A DNA stretch of 64,000 bases from Xanthobacteraceae bacterium. GTDB taxonomy: Bacteria; Pseudomonadota; Alphaproteobacteria; Rhizobiales; Xanthobacteraceae. The position numbers were made by a program, and so were the translations under genes. The stretch lies in the NCBI GenBank assembly GCA_022844485.1, contig JALHLQ010000005.1:1-64000 (forward strand). Reading direction: 5' to 3'. This document shows, piece by piece, positions 19,209 through 27,600 of the stretch. The notes below the pieces were generated by a model, which saw only the letters and a program-made list of their open reading frames with translations, searched no databases and was not told where the DNA came from. Numbering within the stretch: position 1 is the first letter of the stretch; every line of letters starts with the position of its first letter.

Positions 19209-20369
19209 TCAAATCACGTTCAGTTCGCGCATCGCGCGGCCCGTCATGATGCGCTCGTAGCCGAAAACGGAGAGATCGAGCGAACGATAGCGGCCCAGCA
19301 CGATCAGTTCAGCGATGGCGCGTCCGACGGCCGGCGCCTGCTGCAGGCCGTGGCCGGAAAAGCCGTTCGCAAAAAGGAAATTCGCGATCTGCGGATGCGG
19401 GCCGAGAATCGCGTTCTGATCGAGCGTGTTGAAATCGTAATGCCCGGCCCAGGCGCGCACGAGCTTCAGCGCTTCCATCGCCGGAATGCGGTTCGCGAGC
19501 GCGGGCCAGATCATGTCGTCGAACAGCGCATCGTCGACCTCGAGATCGTCGGCCCGCGCGTCGTCTTGCGGGGAGATTCCGCAGATGTAAACCTGTCCCT
19601 CCGGACGCAGCCACGCGCCGCTGGTATCGACGATGAGCGGCATGCCGGGCAGCGGCGCGCGGCAGTCGGCAACGAACACGCAGCGCTTGCGCGGCTCCAC
19701 CGGAAGGGGAATTTCCGCCAGCGCCGCAAGATCGCCGGCTTGCGGGCCTGCCGCATTGACGAGCGTGCCGCAGGCGATGCGCCGGCCATCGGCGAGGCTA
19801 ACGGTTTCGATGCGGTTGCCTGCGCGCGAAATTGCGACGACCTCTCCGTGCAGGTACGCCGCACCGCCTTTGTGCGCCGCGCGGCGCAGCAGCGTCAGCA
19901 GCGCATGCGCATCGAACCAGCCTTCGCCCGAGCGGCCGAAGCTGCCGAGCGCAAGATCGTCGGTCCTGAGCCAGGGCCAGCGGGAGGCGACCTCGCTTGG
20001 CGTCATCTGGATGATGTCCGCCCCTTCGCCGCGCTGGATCGCGTGATTGCGCTCGAGCGCCGCGCGCCCCGCTTCGCCTGCGAGCAGGAGATAACCGTTT
20101 TCGCGGAAACCGATGTCGGCATCCGCGCCGAAGCGCTCCGTCACGGTGCGGAAGAACTCCACGCCGAAGCGGCTCATGCGGATGTTCTCCGGCGTGGAAA
20201 ATTGCTGGCGGATGGAGGCCGCCGACAGCGTCGTCGCCGCGCGCGCGTAAGAGGGATCGCGCTCGATCACGGCCACGGAGCCGGCGAACCCGAGATCGTG
20301 GTTGAGGAAATAGGCGACGCTCGAACCGATCGCGGCGCCGCCGACGATGACCACGTCGTAGTGCTGCAT
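19209..20369 (-). CDS. FAD-dependent amine/amino acid oxidoreductase (DAO family)
   Basis: The 386-residue protein begins MQHYDVVIVGGAAIGSSVAY, a GxGxxG-type FAD site (with GGAAIG). Further DAO features are SAASIRQQFSTPENI, a central substrate region, and the C-terminal ANGFSGHGLQQAPAVGRAIAEL, which contacts FAD. Such enzymes (sarcosine, dimethylglycine or FOXRED1-like dehydrogenases) oxidise secondary amines or amino acids. The substrate cannot be inferred from the neighbours. Confidence 0.85.
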   Translation of the reverse strand: MQHYDVVIVGGAAIGSSVAYFLNHDLGFAGSVAVIERDPSYARAATTLSAASIRQQFSTPENIRMSRFGVEFFRTVTERFGADADIGFRENGYLLLAGEAGRAALERNHAIQRGEGADIIQMTPSEVASRWPWLRTDDLALGSFGRSGEGWFDAHALLTLLRRAAHKGGAAYLHGEVVAISRAGNRIETVSLADGRRIACGTLVNAAGPQAGDLAALAEIPLPVEPRKRCVFVADCRAPLPGMPLIVDTSGAWLRPEGQVYICGISPQDDARADDLEVDDALFDDMIWPALANRIPAMEALKLVRAWAGHYDFNTLDQNAILGPHPQIANFLFANGFSGHGLQQAPAVGRAIAELIVLGRYRSLDLSVFGYERIMTGRAMRELNVI

Positions 20370-20409
20370 GGGGGCGTCTTAGCGCACTGGCGCCGCCCGC
20401 GCGACCTCG

Positions 20410-20485
20410 CTAGTGGTCCGATTCTAACATTCGCATCCCGTTGCGGCAGGCCATTTTGCGAATGTTAGAATCGAAGGACCACTAG
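20410..20485 (+). repeat. CTAG palindrome element C
   Basis: CTAGTGGTCC...GGACCACTAG ends with inner arms GATTCTAACATTCGCA (complement 20457-20472) and a 21-base loop. The right arm carries three extra bases (AAG in TCGAAGGACC), the same polarity as element A. Confidence 0.8.
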
Positions 20486-20498
20486 CAAATTCAAGTTG

Positions 20499-20573
20499 CT
20501 AGTGGAGTTTTGGATTTGACATTCGCTTGTGAACCCGCTGCTAGATGGGCGAATGTCAAATCCACTCCACTAG
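20499..20573 (+). repeat. CTAG palindrome element D
   Basis: CTAGTGGAG...CTCCACTAG ends with inner arms GGATTTGACATTCGC (complement 20549-20563) and a 22-base loop. The left arm has three extra bases (TTT), as in element B. The linker from C is 13 bases and again ends AAGTTG. Confidence 0.8.
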
Positions 20574-20606
20574 TTTGCCGGCGCCTTGCACCCGAGGGAA
20601 CCGCGA

Positions 20607-21482
20607 ATGACCATCCGTCCGCGCCGCAGCGTGCTCTACATGCCCGGATCGAACGCGCGCGCGCTGGAGAAGGCGAAGACGCTTCCCGCCGACGCGCTGA
20701 TCCTCGACCTGGAAGACGCGGTCGCGCCGGACGCGAAGGATACGGCGCGCAACCAGGTCGCCGAGGCCGTGCGCGCGGGCGGCTACGGCCATCGCGAGAT
20801 CATCATCCGCATCAATGGGCTCGATACGCCGTGGTGGATCGATGACCTCGAAGCGGCGGCCAGGGCGAAGCCCGACGGCATCCTGCTGCCGAAAGTGTCC
20901 ACGCCCGACCACCTGATGGGAATCGCCGATCGGCTCGGCGACATCGGCGCCGAGCATTCCATCCGCGTCTGGGCGATGATGGAGACGCCGCTCGCCATCC
21001 TCAATGCGCGCGACATCGCGGCTGCCGCGCGCGATGCCGAGACGCGGCTCGCCGGCTTCGTGCTCGGCACCAACGATCTTGCCAAGGAGACGCGCGCGCG
21101 CATCGTTCCGGGCCGCGCGCCGATGCTGCCTTGGCTGATGACGGCAGTGGCGGCGGCGCGCGCTTTCGGGCTCGACGTCATCGACGGCGTCTTCAGCGAC
21201 ATCAACGATGCGGAAGGATTAGCGCGCGAATGCGCCGCGGCGCGCGACATGGGGTTCGACGGAAAAACGCTCATTCATCCGAATCAGATCGCGCCCTGCA
21301 ACGCGGCGTTTTCGCCCGGCGCGGCGGAGGTGGAGCAGGCGGCGGCGATCATCGCCGCGTTCGACCGGCCGGAAAACAAGGGCAAAGGCGCGATCCAGCT
21401 CGACGGGCGCATGGTCGAGCGCATGCATGCGGAGATGGCGCGGCGCACGGTGGCGGTCGCGCAAGCGATTGCCGGCCGGTAG
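20607..21482 (+). CDS. HpcH/HpaI-family CoA ester lyase (CitE / malyl-CoA lyase type)
   Basis: The ATG at 20607 follows GAGGGA and gives 291 residues; a TTG 21 bases upstream is less likely. The TIM-barrel lyase has RRSVLYMPGSN at the N terminus, the metal and substrate motif LILDLEDAVAPDAK, the ETPLAILN segment with the metal-ligand Glu, and GVFSDINDAEG with the ligand Asp. The family cleaves malyl-, methylmalyl- or citramalyl-CoA. With the mesaconyl-CoA hydratase-like gene at 8.1-9.2 kb it would fit the ethylmalonyl-CoA route of acetate/C1 assimilation, but crotonyl-CoA carboxylase and ethylmalonyl-CoA mutase are not in the window. Confidence 0.83.
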   Translation: MTIRPRRSVLYMPGSNARALEKAKTLPADALILDLEDAVAPDAKDTARNQVAEAVRAGGYGHREIIIRINGLDTPWWIDDLEAAARAKPDGILLPKVSTPDHLMGIADRLGDIGAEHSIRVWAMMETPLAILNARDIAAAARDAETRLAGFVLGTNDLAKETRARIVPGRAPMLPWLMTAVAAARAFGLDVIDGVFSDINDAEGLARECAAARDMGFDGKTLIHPNQIAPCNAAFSPGAAEVEQAAAIIAAFDRPENKGKGAIQLDGRMVERMHAEMARRTVAVAQAIAGR

Positions 21483-22152
21483 AGCGCGTTCCCCGGCCGA
21501 AGCGAGCGCGGAGTGCGAGCGAGCGCCGAAGTCCGGCGCCGTAGGGTGGGCTTCGCCGCGCGAAGCCCACGCTTTTCCTTGCGTGGGCGCGCGCCTTCGG
21601 CGCTTCGCCCACCCTACGCTCACTGCGCCCACCGGAAAAAAATTTGTGCGTTTCTCTTGCGCTTCGTCCCCTGGTTTTGCTTTCCTCCATGCGTCTTGCT
21701 CACTGAGGGGCGTCAACCGGTGACGTTCGGACGATGGAGCGGGATGCGGCGCCTGCGGGCTTGGGCCTCGTCAGCCTGGGCACTCGGGAGGCCTCGGCGT
21801 CAACCGTCCGGGCCCATTATGGGGTTCTGCCTTCAATGGCTGGACTGGCGACTGGTGAGCGGAAGCCGAAAGCTTCCGTGCTCAGGGCGGCGAAGAGCCG
21901 ATCCGCCTCGTCCCAGGAAGCACGGTGCCGAGGCTAAAAAAACGCCGCGGTGGAGCGCCGACAGGCGAGCGCGCTTTCGCACAAGCGCGCGGCCAGCGCC
22001 TCGCAAGCGCCGGCCTCACGTTACAATCACGCGCCTTTCGGCGCTCCGCCCCCCTCATGGTCGCAAGAGGGGGACAATCGTAAACCCCGGAGGCAAAAAG
22101 CGCCTCGCGGGAGGCGACGCTATTTTACAGACGTTGCGTCGGGCGCAAACGC
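21483..22152. other. 670-bp non-coding, repeat-like region
   Basis: No reading frame here has convincing coding character. The left part holds the GTAGGGTGGG palindrome (21541-21617). An A/T-rich spot (about 21630-21650) is followed by a long stretch with local inverted repeats, and the right end has CGCCTCGCGGGAGGCG. It reads like a dispersed non-coding repeat with a mobile or structured-RNA history; from memory, similar text occurs in Bradyrhizobiaceae intergenic regions, but that was not checked. Confidence 0.4.
21541..21617. repeat. GTAGGGTGGG...CCCACCCTAC palindromic element
   Basis: Outer arms are GTAGGGTGGG (21541-21550) and CCCACCCTAC (21608-21617), with an inner hairpin GTGGGCTTCG...CGAAGCCCAC (21546-21570) and a small GCGCC/GGCGC stem. 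This form of dispersed palindrome is widespread in proteobacteria. Confidence 0.65.
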
Positions 22153-22758
22153 TCACGCCCAGGGCCGAGCGGCCTTGGTCTTCGCCTCGTAGGCGTCGAT
22201 GCGATCCTTCTTCACCAGCGTGAGCCCGATATCGTCGAGGCCGTTCAGCAGGCAGTGCTTGCGAAACGCGTCGATGTCGAAACGGATCACGCCGCCGTCG
22301 GGTCCGCGGATTTCCTGCTTCGCCAGATCGACGGTGAGGGTTGCGTTGGCGCCGCGCCCTGCGTCGTCGAACAGCTTCTCGATGTCCTCCGGCGAGACCT
22401 TGATCGGCAGAATGCCGTTCTTGAAACAGTTGTTGTAGAAAATGTCGCCGAACGAGGTCGAGATCACGCAGCGGATGCCGAAATCGAGCAGGGCCCAGGG
22501 CGCGTGCTCGCGCGAGGAGCCGCAGCCGAAATTGTCGCCGGCGACGAGAATCTTTGCGTTCCGGTAGGCCGGCTTGTTGAGCACGAAATCCGGATTCTCG
22601 CTGCCGTCGTCGTGATAGCGCTTTTCGGCGAAGAGACCCTTGCCGAGCCCCGTGCGCTTGATCGTCTTCAGGTACTGCTTCGGGATGATCATGTCGGTGT
22701 CGACATTGATCATGTCGAGCGGCGCGGCGACGCCTTCCAATACGGTGAATTTGTCCAT
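22153..22758 (-). CDS. leuD: 3-isopropylmalate dehydratase small subunit
   Basis: The 201-residue protein has the normal length. N-terminal [25 protein letters not shown] and the swivelling-domain motif [17 protein letters not shown] are diagnostic. With LeuC it isomerises 2-isopropylmalate to 3-isopropylmalate. It is the last gene of a minus-strand group downstream of a metallopeptidase, DUF6152 and a membrane protein, and is not next to leuC. Confidence 0.97.
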   Translation of the reverse strand: MDKFTVLEGVAAPLDMINVDTDMIIPKQYLKTIKRTGLGKGLFAEKRYHDDGSENPDFVLNKPAYRNAKILVAGDNFGCGSSREHAPWALLDFGIRCVISTSFGDIFYNNCFKNGILPIKVSPEDIEKLFDDAGRGANATLTVDLAKQEIRGPDGGVIRFDIDAFRKHCLLNGLDDIGLTLVKKDRIDAYEAKTKAARPWA

Positions 22759-22860
22759 GACTCCTCGCGCGGACGCTCTTGGTGGCGGTGTTCTAGAGGA
22801 GGAGAGCGGTCGAGGGAAGCTCGTTTCCGACCGTGGCCAACGCGACGCTCCGGCCCACCG

Positions 22861-23316
22861 TCAGAGATAGGCGATCATCCGGCCCATGGCGGCGACGAAA
22901 AGCCACAGCGCAAGCGAGACGGCGGCGGTCGCGCGGGCAAGCGCGGACGCCTCGCCGCCCGAGCGCAACGCGCGAAGATTCACCGCGACGTTGACGATCC
23001 CGATCGCGAGCACAAGCATCTTGAGCTGGAACGCGGGATTGCGCGACACGGCCAGTGCCTCCGGCACGAACAGCGTCGCGCCGGTGAACGCGATCACCAC
23101 AAGGGCCGCGATCGAGAGCGGGCGCAGCCGCGCGATGAGGGCCTTCGCCGGTTCGCCGCGGATGGCGCCGAGAAGCCGAAGATCCATCGCCGCAACCGCG
23201 GCGAAGAAGACGAGCACGGCGAGAACATGGGTGACGTTCGCGCTCGGATAGAGCCATACCGAGTCGCGCACATAGGCGCCGGCCGCCGACTCCTGGATTG
23301 CGGCGAACAGGTCCAC
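22861..23316 (-). CDS. Integral membrane protein, DUF6644-like
   Basis: The proposed GTG start at 23316 lies one base after the stop codon of the upstream DUF6152 gene and gives 151 residues. Longer starts would read through that gene in another frame. Four hydrophobic helices are visible (VTHVLAVLVFFAAVAAM, ALVVIAFTGATLFV, KMLVLAIGIVNVAVNL, VSLALWLFVAAMGRM). The pairing of a small exported DUF6152 protein with a membrane protein recurs in proteobacteria; the function is unknown. Confidence 0.7.
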   Translation of the reverse strand: MDLFAAIQESAAGAYVRDSVWLYPSANVTHVLAVLVFFAAVAAMDLRLLGAIRGEPAKALIARLRPLSIAALVVIAFTGATLFVPEALAVSRNPAFQLKMLVLAIGIVNVAVNLRALRSGGEASALARATAAVSLALWLFVAAMGRMIAYL

Positions 23317-23317
23317 G

Positions 23318-23665
23318 TCAGCGCAGCTCGAAGCGCTTGCCGTCGATCTCGATCCATTCGGCGCGCATTTCCGGCGTGCCGTCGCGCTTGGGATATCCGT
23401 AGGCCTTGACGCGCTTGCCCTTGGCGACGATGTCGGTGTGGGCACCGCGCGCCTGCATGCGCGAGAGCGGCGCAAGCGTCACCTCCCAGCGCCGTCCGCC
23501 GGTCGTCAGCATCATCATGCCGTGCGGATTCGACAGCGACACCTCTTCGATCACCGCTTCGATGGTGAGCGGATTATTGGCGTCGTAGGAGCCCCAGCCG
23601 TGATGGGCGAGCGCGGCCGCGGGTGCGAGCAGCGTGAGGGCGATCAGCATGCGGATGAATGGCAT
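23318..23665 (-). CDS. DUF6152-family small exported protein
   Basis: The ATG at 23665 with GGGAG 7 bp upstream is preferred over an upstream TTG and gives 115 residues. A signal peptide (MLIALTLLAPAAALA) is followed by HHGWGSYDANNPLTIEAVI, the hallmark start of DUF6152. The His-His-Gly after cleavage could bind metal. It lies between the metallopeptidase and the membrane-protein gene with gaps of 17 and 1 bp, so it is surely in one operon with them. Confidence 0.78.
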   Translation of the reverse strand: MPFIRMLIALTLLAPAAALAHHGWGSYDANNPLTIEAVIEEVSLSNPHGMMMLTTGGRRWEVTLAPLSRMQARGAHTDIVAKGKRVKAYGYPKRDGTPEMRAEWIEIDGKRFELR

Positions 23666-23682
23666 CAGCTGTCTCCCAGGTT

Positions 23683-24114
23683 TCAATCCACGGAGGCCTC
23701 GATCGCCTCGATGTCGTCGTCCGAAAGTCCGAAATGGTGTCCGATCTCGTGCACCAGAACATGCGTGACGATATGGCCCAGGCTCTCCTCGTGCTCGGCC
23801 CAGTAGTCGAGAATAGGCCGGCGATAGAGCCAGATCATGTTCGGCATTTTCACCGGATCGCTGTCCGATTGGAACGGAATCCCCACGCCCTGAAAGAGCC
23901 CCAGCAAGTCGAATTCCGATTCGAGCTTCATCGCTTCGGCGACGTCGTCATTCGGGAAATCGTCGACGCGGATGACGAGATCGCGGCAGAGCGCGCGGAA
24001 TTCCTCCGGCAGCTTGCGGTAGGCCTCGAATGCGAGCGCCTCGAATTCCTCCAGCGAGGGCGCGCGCACAGGACGCCAGTCAAAGAGGTCGGGTCGCACT
24101 GTCGCCTTCAGCAT
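23683..24114 (-). CDS. Zincin-like metallopeptidase family protein (PF06262 type)
   Basis: The start at 24114 (MLKATVRPDLF) gives 143 residues. The zinc motif is HEIGHHFGLSD at 122-132, with His122, His126 and Asp132 as ligands and Glu123 as catalytic base, in the HExxHxxGxxD pattern of this small-zincin family. There is no signal peptide, so it is cytoplasmic. The family is widespread, usually uncharacterised, and may act as a protease or a metal-binding factor. Confidence 0.87.
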   Translation of the reverse strand: MLKATVRPDLFDWRPVRAPSLEEFEALAFEAYRKLPEEFRALCRDLVIRVDDFPNDDVAEAMKLESEFDLLGLFQGVGIPFQSDSDPVKMPNMIWLYRRPILDYWAEHEESLGHIVTHVLVHEIGHHFGLSDDDIEAIEASVD

Positions 24115-24240
24115 TGTCCTGCCCCAGCGGGCGCTTTCCCCTAGACTAGTGGCTGGAGCGGGTGGATGCCATGCCCGGCAGGCGTTGACCTTGTCGCGCC
24201 AATCGGTGAGCGTGAGGCGTTCGGGAGAGGGGAAGCGGCA

Positions 24241-24513
24241 ATGGCGCGGGGCAGGATTTTGACGGCGATGGCCGTCCTGGCGGCGGCGATGATCGCGGGT
24301 TCCCATGCGGCCGCTTTCGGGCTGGACCGGCCCGGCGCCGCAGCCGAGTCACAGGATATCTCCGCGCAACGGTCATGGCGGCGGGCGCGCCCGGCCATTC
24401 GCGTCTACCCGCGACCGCTTACTCGCGAATGCCGCGTCCGTTATGTGCGCGAGTGGCGGGTGAGCGGTCCGGTGATCGTGCCCGCCATGCGCTGCTGGTG
24501 GGCGCCAGGCTGA
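24241..24513 (+). CDS. Small exported hypothetical protein
   Basis: GAGGGGAAG precedes an ATG giving 90 residues. A signal peptide (ILTAMAVLAAAMIAGSHAAA) is followed by a basic, Arg-rich mature part with two cysteines (RECRVRYVREW and MRCWW). The C-terminal pattern ECRVRYVREWRVSGPVIVPAMRCWW is a kind seen in small secreted Hyphomicrobiales proteins. No function is known. Confidence 0.6.
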   Translation: MARGRILTAMAVLAAAMIAGSHAAAFGLDRPGAAAESQDISAQRSWRRARPAIRVYPRPLTRECRVRYVREWRVSGPVIVPAMRCWWAPG

Positions 24514-24693
24514 ACCGTTTTTCATGAAGCCGCCATGGCGTGGCTGCATGCCGCGTCTGCGCACAAAGGCAAGTAGAAGCGGAACGATCACAATGGCTCC
24601 GCGTTGGGCGACGTCGTTGCACGGTCAGACGTGCCGCGAGAGCGCGGGCTTGTGTCGCTCGCGTAAATGGACGCGTACAGAAGGATTCACACG

Positions 24694-25098
24694 ATGCGCA
24701 AGACTGTTCTGGGTATCGCAGCCGCCGCGCTTCTCGCGGCGGGATCGTTTTCAACCACGGCTGAAGCGCGCAGCGGCTGGTACGGTGGATATCATCATGG
24801 ATATCACCACCGGAGTGATCGCTGGATCGGACCGGCCATCGCGGCCAGCTTTGCGCTGCCGCTGATCGCCGCCGCGAGCAGCGGCTATGGCGGCTATGGC
24901 TACGGCTATCCGTCTTACGGCTATGGCGGTTATCCGGCCTATGGCTTTGGCGGCTTCGGCTATCCCGGTTACGCCTATGCCGGGTTTCCAGGCTTTTTCG
25001 GCGGCTTTGGAGGCTACGGCTATCCGGGCTTCGGCTATTGGGGCGGGCACCGTCATCGGCACGTGATCGTCCACCGCCGCGTTCATCGCAGCCGATAA
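24694..25098 (+). CDS. Gly/Tyr-rich exported protein
   Basis: The ATG at 24694 follows AAGGA and gives 134 residues. A signal peptide (MRKTVLGIAAAALLAAGSFSTTAEA) is followed by a short His-rich stretch, a hydrophobic segment (AIAASFALPLIAAASS), a low-complexity Gly-Tyr-Pro region of about 60 residues and a basic His/Arg tail. It is likely surface or envelope located. The composition resembles GY-rich envelope proteins whose function is unknown. Confidence 0.7.
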   Translation: MRKTVLGIAAAALLAAGSFSTTAEARSGWYGGYHHGYHHRSDRWIGPAIAASFALPLIAAASSGYGGYGYGYPSYGYGGYPAYGFGGFGYPGYAYAGFPGFFGGFGGYGYPGFGYWGGHRHRHVIVHRRVHRSR

Positions 25099-25118
25099 GT
25101 CCATCGAAGACCAGTCAA

Positions 25119-25150
25119 CGAATGGGCCGGCCAGCGCGTCGGCCCATTCG
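25119..25150 (+). terminator. Hairpin after Gly/Tyr-rich gene
   Basis: CGAATGGGCCG (25119-25129) pairs with CGGCCCATTCG (25140-25150) around a 10-base loop, 20 bp after the stop. There is no T-run, so it is terminator-like only. Confidence 0.5.
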
Positions 25151-25301
25151 CATGTCGGGTGGTTCCCATGGAGGAACCTGAACGCCCGTTAAGCTCCTTC
25201 CGAGACAAAGGAATTCGGAACGGATCGCACCATCGCGCGTTGGCCGGAAAGCCGGCTTCCCGCAGGAGCTCGGCAGATGTTGCAACACAAGGGAAACAGT
25301 T

Positions 25302-25610
25302 ATGCGTAACAAACTCTTCGGAATCGCGGCGGCTGCCGCGTTGTCTCTGGGCACGTTCACGACATCAGCTAACGCGCAGTATTACTATCACGGCGGCTGG
25401 CACGGTGGTTGGCATGATCACCACCGCGTCCGGTTTGGCGATGTCTTCTGGCCGACTTTCGCTGCCAGCATCGCAGCCCCGCTGGTGTTCTCGTTGCTCG
25501 CGCCCCGCCCGCCGGCTTACGCCATGGGTCCGCAGCCGGTCGCTGCCGCCGCGCCGGTCGCAACGACCACCACCGTGCGGCGCACCAGAGCCGTTCGCGC
25601 GCGCTACTGA
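25302..25610 (+). CDS. Small exported hypothetical protein related to its upstream neighbour
   Basis: The 102-residue protein begins MRNKLFGIAAAAALSLGTFTTSANA, a signal peptide strikingly like that of the gene at 24694. The mature protein opens YYYHGGWHGGWHDHHR and has a similar hydrophobic FWPTFAASIAAPLVFSLL segment (compare ASFALPLIAAASS), so the two are probably diverged paralogues with the Gly/Tyr tract lost here. The C terminus is Ala/Thr then Arg-rich. Confidence 0.68.
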   Translation: MRNKLFGIAAAAALSLGTFTTSANAQYYYHGGWHGGWHDHHRVRFGDVFWPTFAASIAAPLVFSLLAPRPPAYAMGPQPVAAAAPVATTTTVRRTRAVRARY

Positions 25611-25653
25611 GTTCGTTTGTTCCGCTGAACTCCTTCAAAGAAGGAGCGTTGAG

Positions 25654-25681
25654 CAAGGGCCGGCAATCACGCCGGCCCTTG
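25654..25681 (+). terminator. Rho-independent-like terminator
   Basis: CAAGGGCCGGC...GCCGGCCCTTG is a perfect stem with a 6-base loop, 44 bp after the stop of the preceding gene, followed by a T/G-rich stretch. Confidence 0.6.
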
Positions 25682-25700
25682 TTGCGTTTGGAGTGTTCCC

Positions 25701-26003
25701 ATGCGTTTGCGTTGGTGGTCGATCCTGGGGGTATTTTTCTTGACGATGACAACGGCCTCCGCGCCTGCTTCGGCGGTTCCGATGGGGCCGCTCGGCGCCG
25801 CGCTGTCGGATGCGGTCGCCGACGATGAGTTGGTGCTGGTCCATCGGCGCCGCGGCGCTTGGCATTGTCACACGGTGCGCTATCGCAGCGGACGGCGCGT
25901 GCGTGATTGTCACGGCTTCCGCGGACCGGCCGTGCGTCCGGCCTGGCGCTGCTACAGCCGCGTCAACCGCTTCGGCCGCGTCGTGCGTGTGTGCCGGCGG
26001 TGA
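25701..26003 (+). CDS. Small exported Arg/Cys-containing protein
   Basis: The 100-residue protein has a signal peptide (WWSILGVFFLTMTTASAPASA). The mature domain is strongly basic with four cysteines spaced as two pairs (WHCHTVRY, RDCHGF, WRCYSRV, RVCRR). It is likely a disulfide-containing periplasmic or surface protein. A terminator follows. It is the fourth small exported gene in a row on this strand. Confidence 0.62.
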   Translation: MRLRWWSILGVFFLTMTTASAPASAVPMGPLGAALSDAVADDELVLVHRRRGAWHCHTVRYRSGRRVRDCHGFRGPAVRPAWRCYSRVNRFGRVVRVCRR

Positions 26004-26022
26004 GGCTCATGCAGCAACAAAC

Positions 26023-26046
26023 AAAAGGCCCCGGTCAGGGCCTTTT
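26023..26046. terminator. Bidirectional terminator between convergent small gene and leuC
   Basis: AAAAGGCCC (26023-26031) and GGGCCTTTT (26038-26046) enclose a 6-base loop, with T-rich sequence on the right and A-rich on the left, as expected for termination on both strands. Confidence 0.75.
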
Positions 26047-26055
26047 ATTTCGTTC

Positions 26056-27462
26056 TCACCGCCACTCGCGTATGTCGACGAAGCGGCCGGCGATCGCGGC
26101 CGCCGCCGCCATGGCCGGCGAGACGAGATGCGTGCGCCCGCGATAGCCTTGGCGGCCTTCGAAATTGCGGTTGGAGGTCGAGGCGCAGCGTTCTCCGGGC
26201 ATGAGCTTGTCGGGGTTCATCGCCAGGCACATCGAGCAGCCGGGCTCGCGCCAGTCGAACCCCGCAGCGATGAAAATCTTGTCGAGGCCTTCGGCTTCCG
26301 CCTGATCCTTCACCAGCCCCGAGCCGGGCACGATCATCGCATTCACGTTCGCGTTCACGCGCTTGCCTGCGACGATGCGCGCGACCTCGCGCAAATCCTC
26401 GATGCGCGCATTGGTGCAGGAGCCGATGAAGACGCGGTCGAGCGTGATGTCGGTGACCTTCTCGCCGCCCTTCAGGCCCATGTAGTCGAGCGCGCGCTCG
26501 GCGGCACGGCGCTTGTTCTCATCGGCGATGTCCGAGGGCGCCGGCACGCGGCCGCTCACTGAAATCACCTGCTCGGGGCTCGTGCCCCAGGTGACGAGCG
26601 GCGGCAGCTTGGCGGCGTCGAGCCGGATCTCGCGGTCGAAGACGGCGCCGTCGTCTGCCCGCAGCGTCTCCCAATAGCGCATCGCGGTCTCCCAGGCGCC
26701 GGCCTTCGGCGCCTTGGGACGGCCCTTGAGATAGTCGAAGGCCTTCTCGTCCGGCGCAATCATGCCGGCGCGTGCGCCGCCCTCGATCGACATGTTGCAC
26801 ACCGTCATGCGGCCTTCCATCGACAGCGAACGGATCGCCTCGCCCGCATATTCGATCACATGTCCGGTGCCGCCGGCGGTGCCGATCTCGCCGATGATGC
26901 CGAGGATGATGTCCTTCGCGGTGACGCCGGCCGGCAACTTGCCGTCAACGGTCACGCGCATGTTCTTCGCCTTCTTCTGGATCAAGGTCTGCGTCGCGAG
27001 CACGTGCTCGACTTCCGAAGTACCGATGCCGTGCGCCAGCGCGCCAAAGGCGCCGTGCGTGGAGGTGTGGCTGTCGCCGCAGACGATGGTGGTGCCGGGC
27101 AGCGTGAAGCCCTGCTCGGGACCGATGATGTGGACGATGCCCTGACGCTTGTCGAACTCGTCGTAGTATTCGATGCCGAAGTGGCGCACGTTCTCGGCCA
27201 GCGCCGCGATCTGCGCCGCGCTTTCCGGGTCCTCGTTCGGTTTGTTGCGGTTGGTGGTCGGAATATTGTGGTCGACGACGGCCAGCGTCTTGTCCGGCGC
27301 GCGCACCTTGCGGCCGGCGACGCGCAATCCTTCGAAGGCCTGCGGACTCGTCACCTCGTGCACGAGATGACGGTCGATGTAGATCAGGCAGGTTCCGTCG
27401 GGCTGCTCATCGACGAGATGGTCGTCCCAGATCTTGTCATAGAGGGTGCGGGGCTTGGCCAT
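26056..27462 (-). CDS. leuC: 3-isopropylmalate dehydratase large subunit
   Basis: The start at 27462 ([17 protein letters not shown]) has GGAAG upstream and gives 468 residues; an ATG 12 bases earlier lacks an RBS. Aconitase-family [4Fe-4S] ligands are visible in [13 protein letters not shown] and in [10 protein letters not shown] near the C terminus, with [14 protein letters not shown] in the N half. It acts with LeuD in leucine synthesis. It lies downstream of rplS, separated by repeat R4. Confidence 0.97.
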   Translation of the reverse strand: MAKPRTLYDKIWDDHLVDEQPDGTCLIYIDRHLVHEVTSPQAFEGLRVAGRKVRAPDKTLAVVDHNIPTTNRNKPNEDPESAAQIAALAENVRHFGIEYYDEFDKRQGIVHIIGPEQGFTLPGTTIVCGDSHTSTHGAFGALAHGIGTSEVEHVLATQTLIQKKAKNMRVTVDGKLPAGVTAKDIILGIIGEIGTAGGTGHVIEYAGEAIRSLSMEGRMTVCNMSIEGGARAGMIAPDEKAFDYLKGRPKAPKAGAWETAMRYWETLRADDGAVFDREIRLDAAKLPPLVTWGTSPEQVISVSGRVPAPSDIADENKRRAAERALDYMGLKGGEKVTDITLDRVFIGSCTNARIEDLREVARIVAGKRVNANVNAMIVPGSGLVKDQAEAEGLDKIFIAAGFDWREPGCSMCLAMNPDKLMPGERCASTSNRNFEGRQGYRGRTHLVSPAMAAAAAIAGRFVDIREWR

Positions 27463-27530
27463 GGCGGCTTCCATAGGTGCGCGAGACGTTCTGACCCTGC
27501 ATGGGCGAGGCGGGATCGGGGTTCGTCAAT

Positions 27531-27581
27531 GATCCCCGGCCGGTTTGCTTCGCAAACCGGCCACCCCTTTTCAAGGGGAGG
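27531..27581 (+). repeat. Composite palindromic repeat, copy R4
   Basis: Perfect stem GGCCGGTTTGC-ttc-GCAAACCGGCC (27538-27562) is followed by CCCCTT-ttc-AAGGGG (27564-27578) and AGGT. It sits between rplS and leuC and could terminate or attenuate transcription of the leftward operon. Confidence 0.75.
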
Positions 27582-27600
27582 TGAAGAATTGGCCGATGGG

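Noticed and set aside
21734-21937. Possible 67-residue gene in the 21.5-22.1 kb gap
   Set aside because: There is no Shine-Dalgarno site, signal peptide or domain. It lies in repeat-like DNA and overlaps other equally unconvincing frames.
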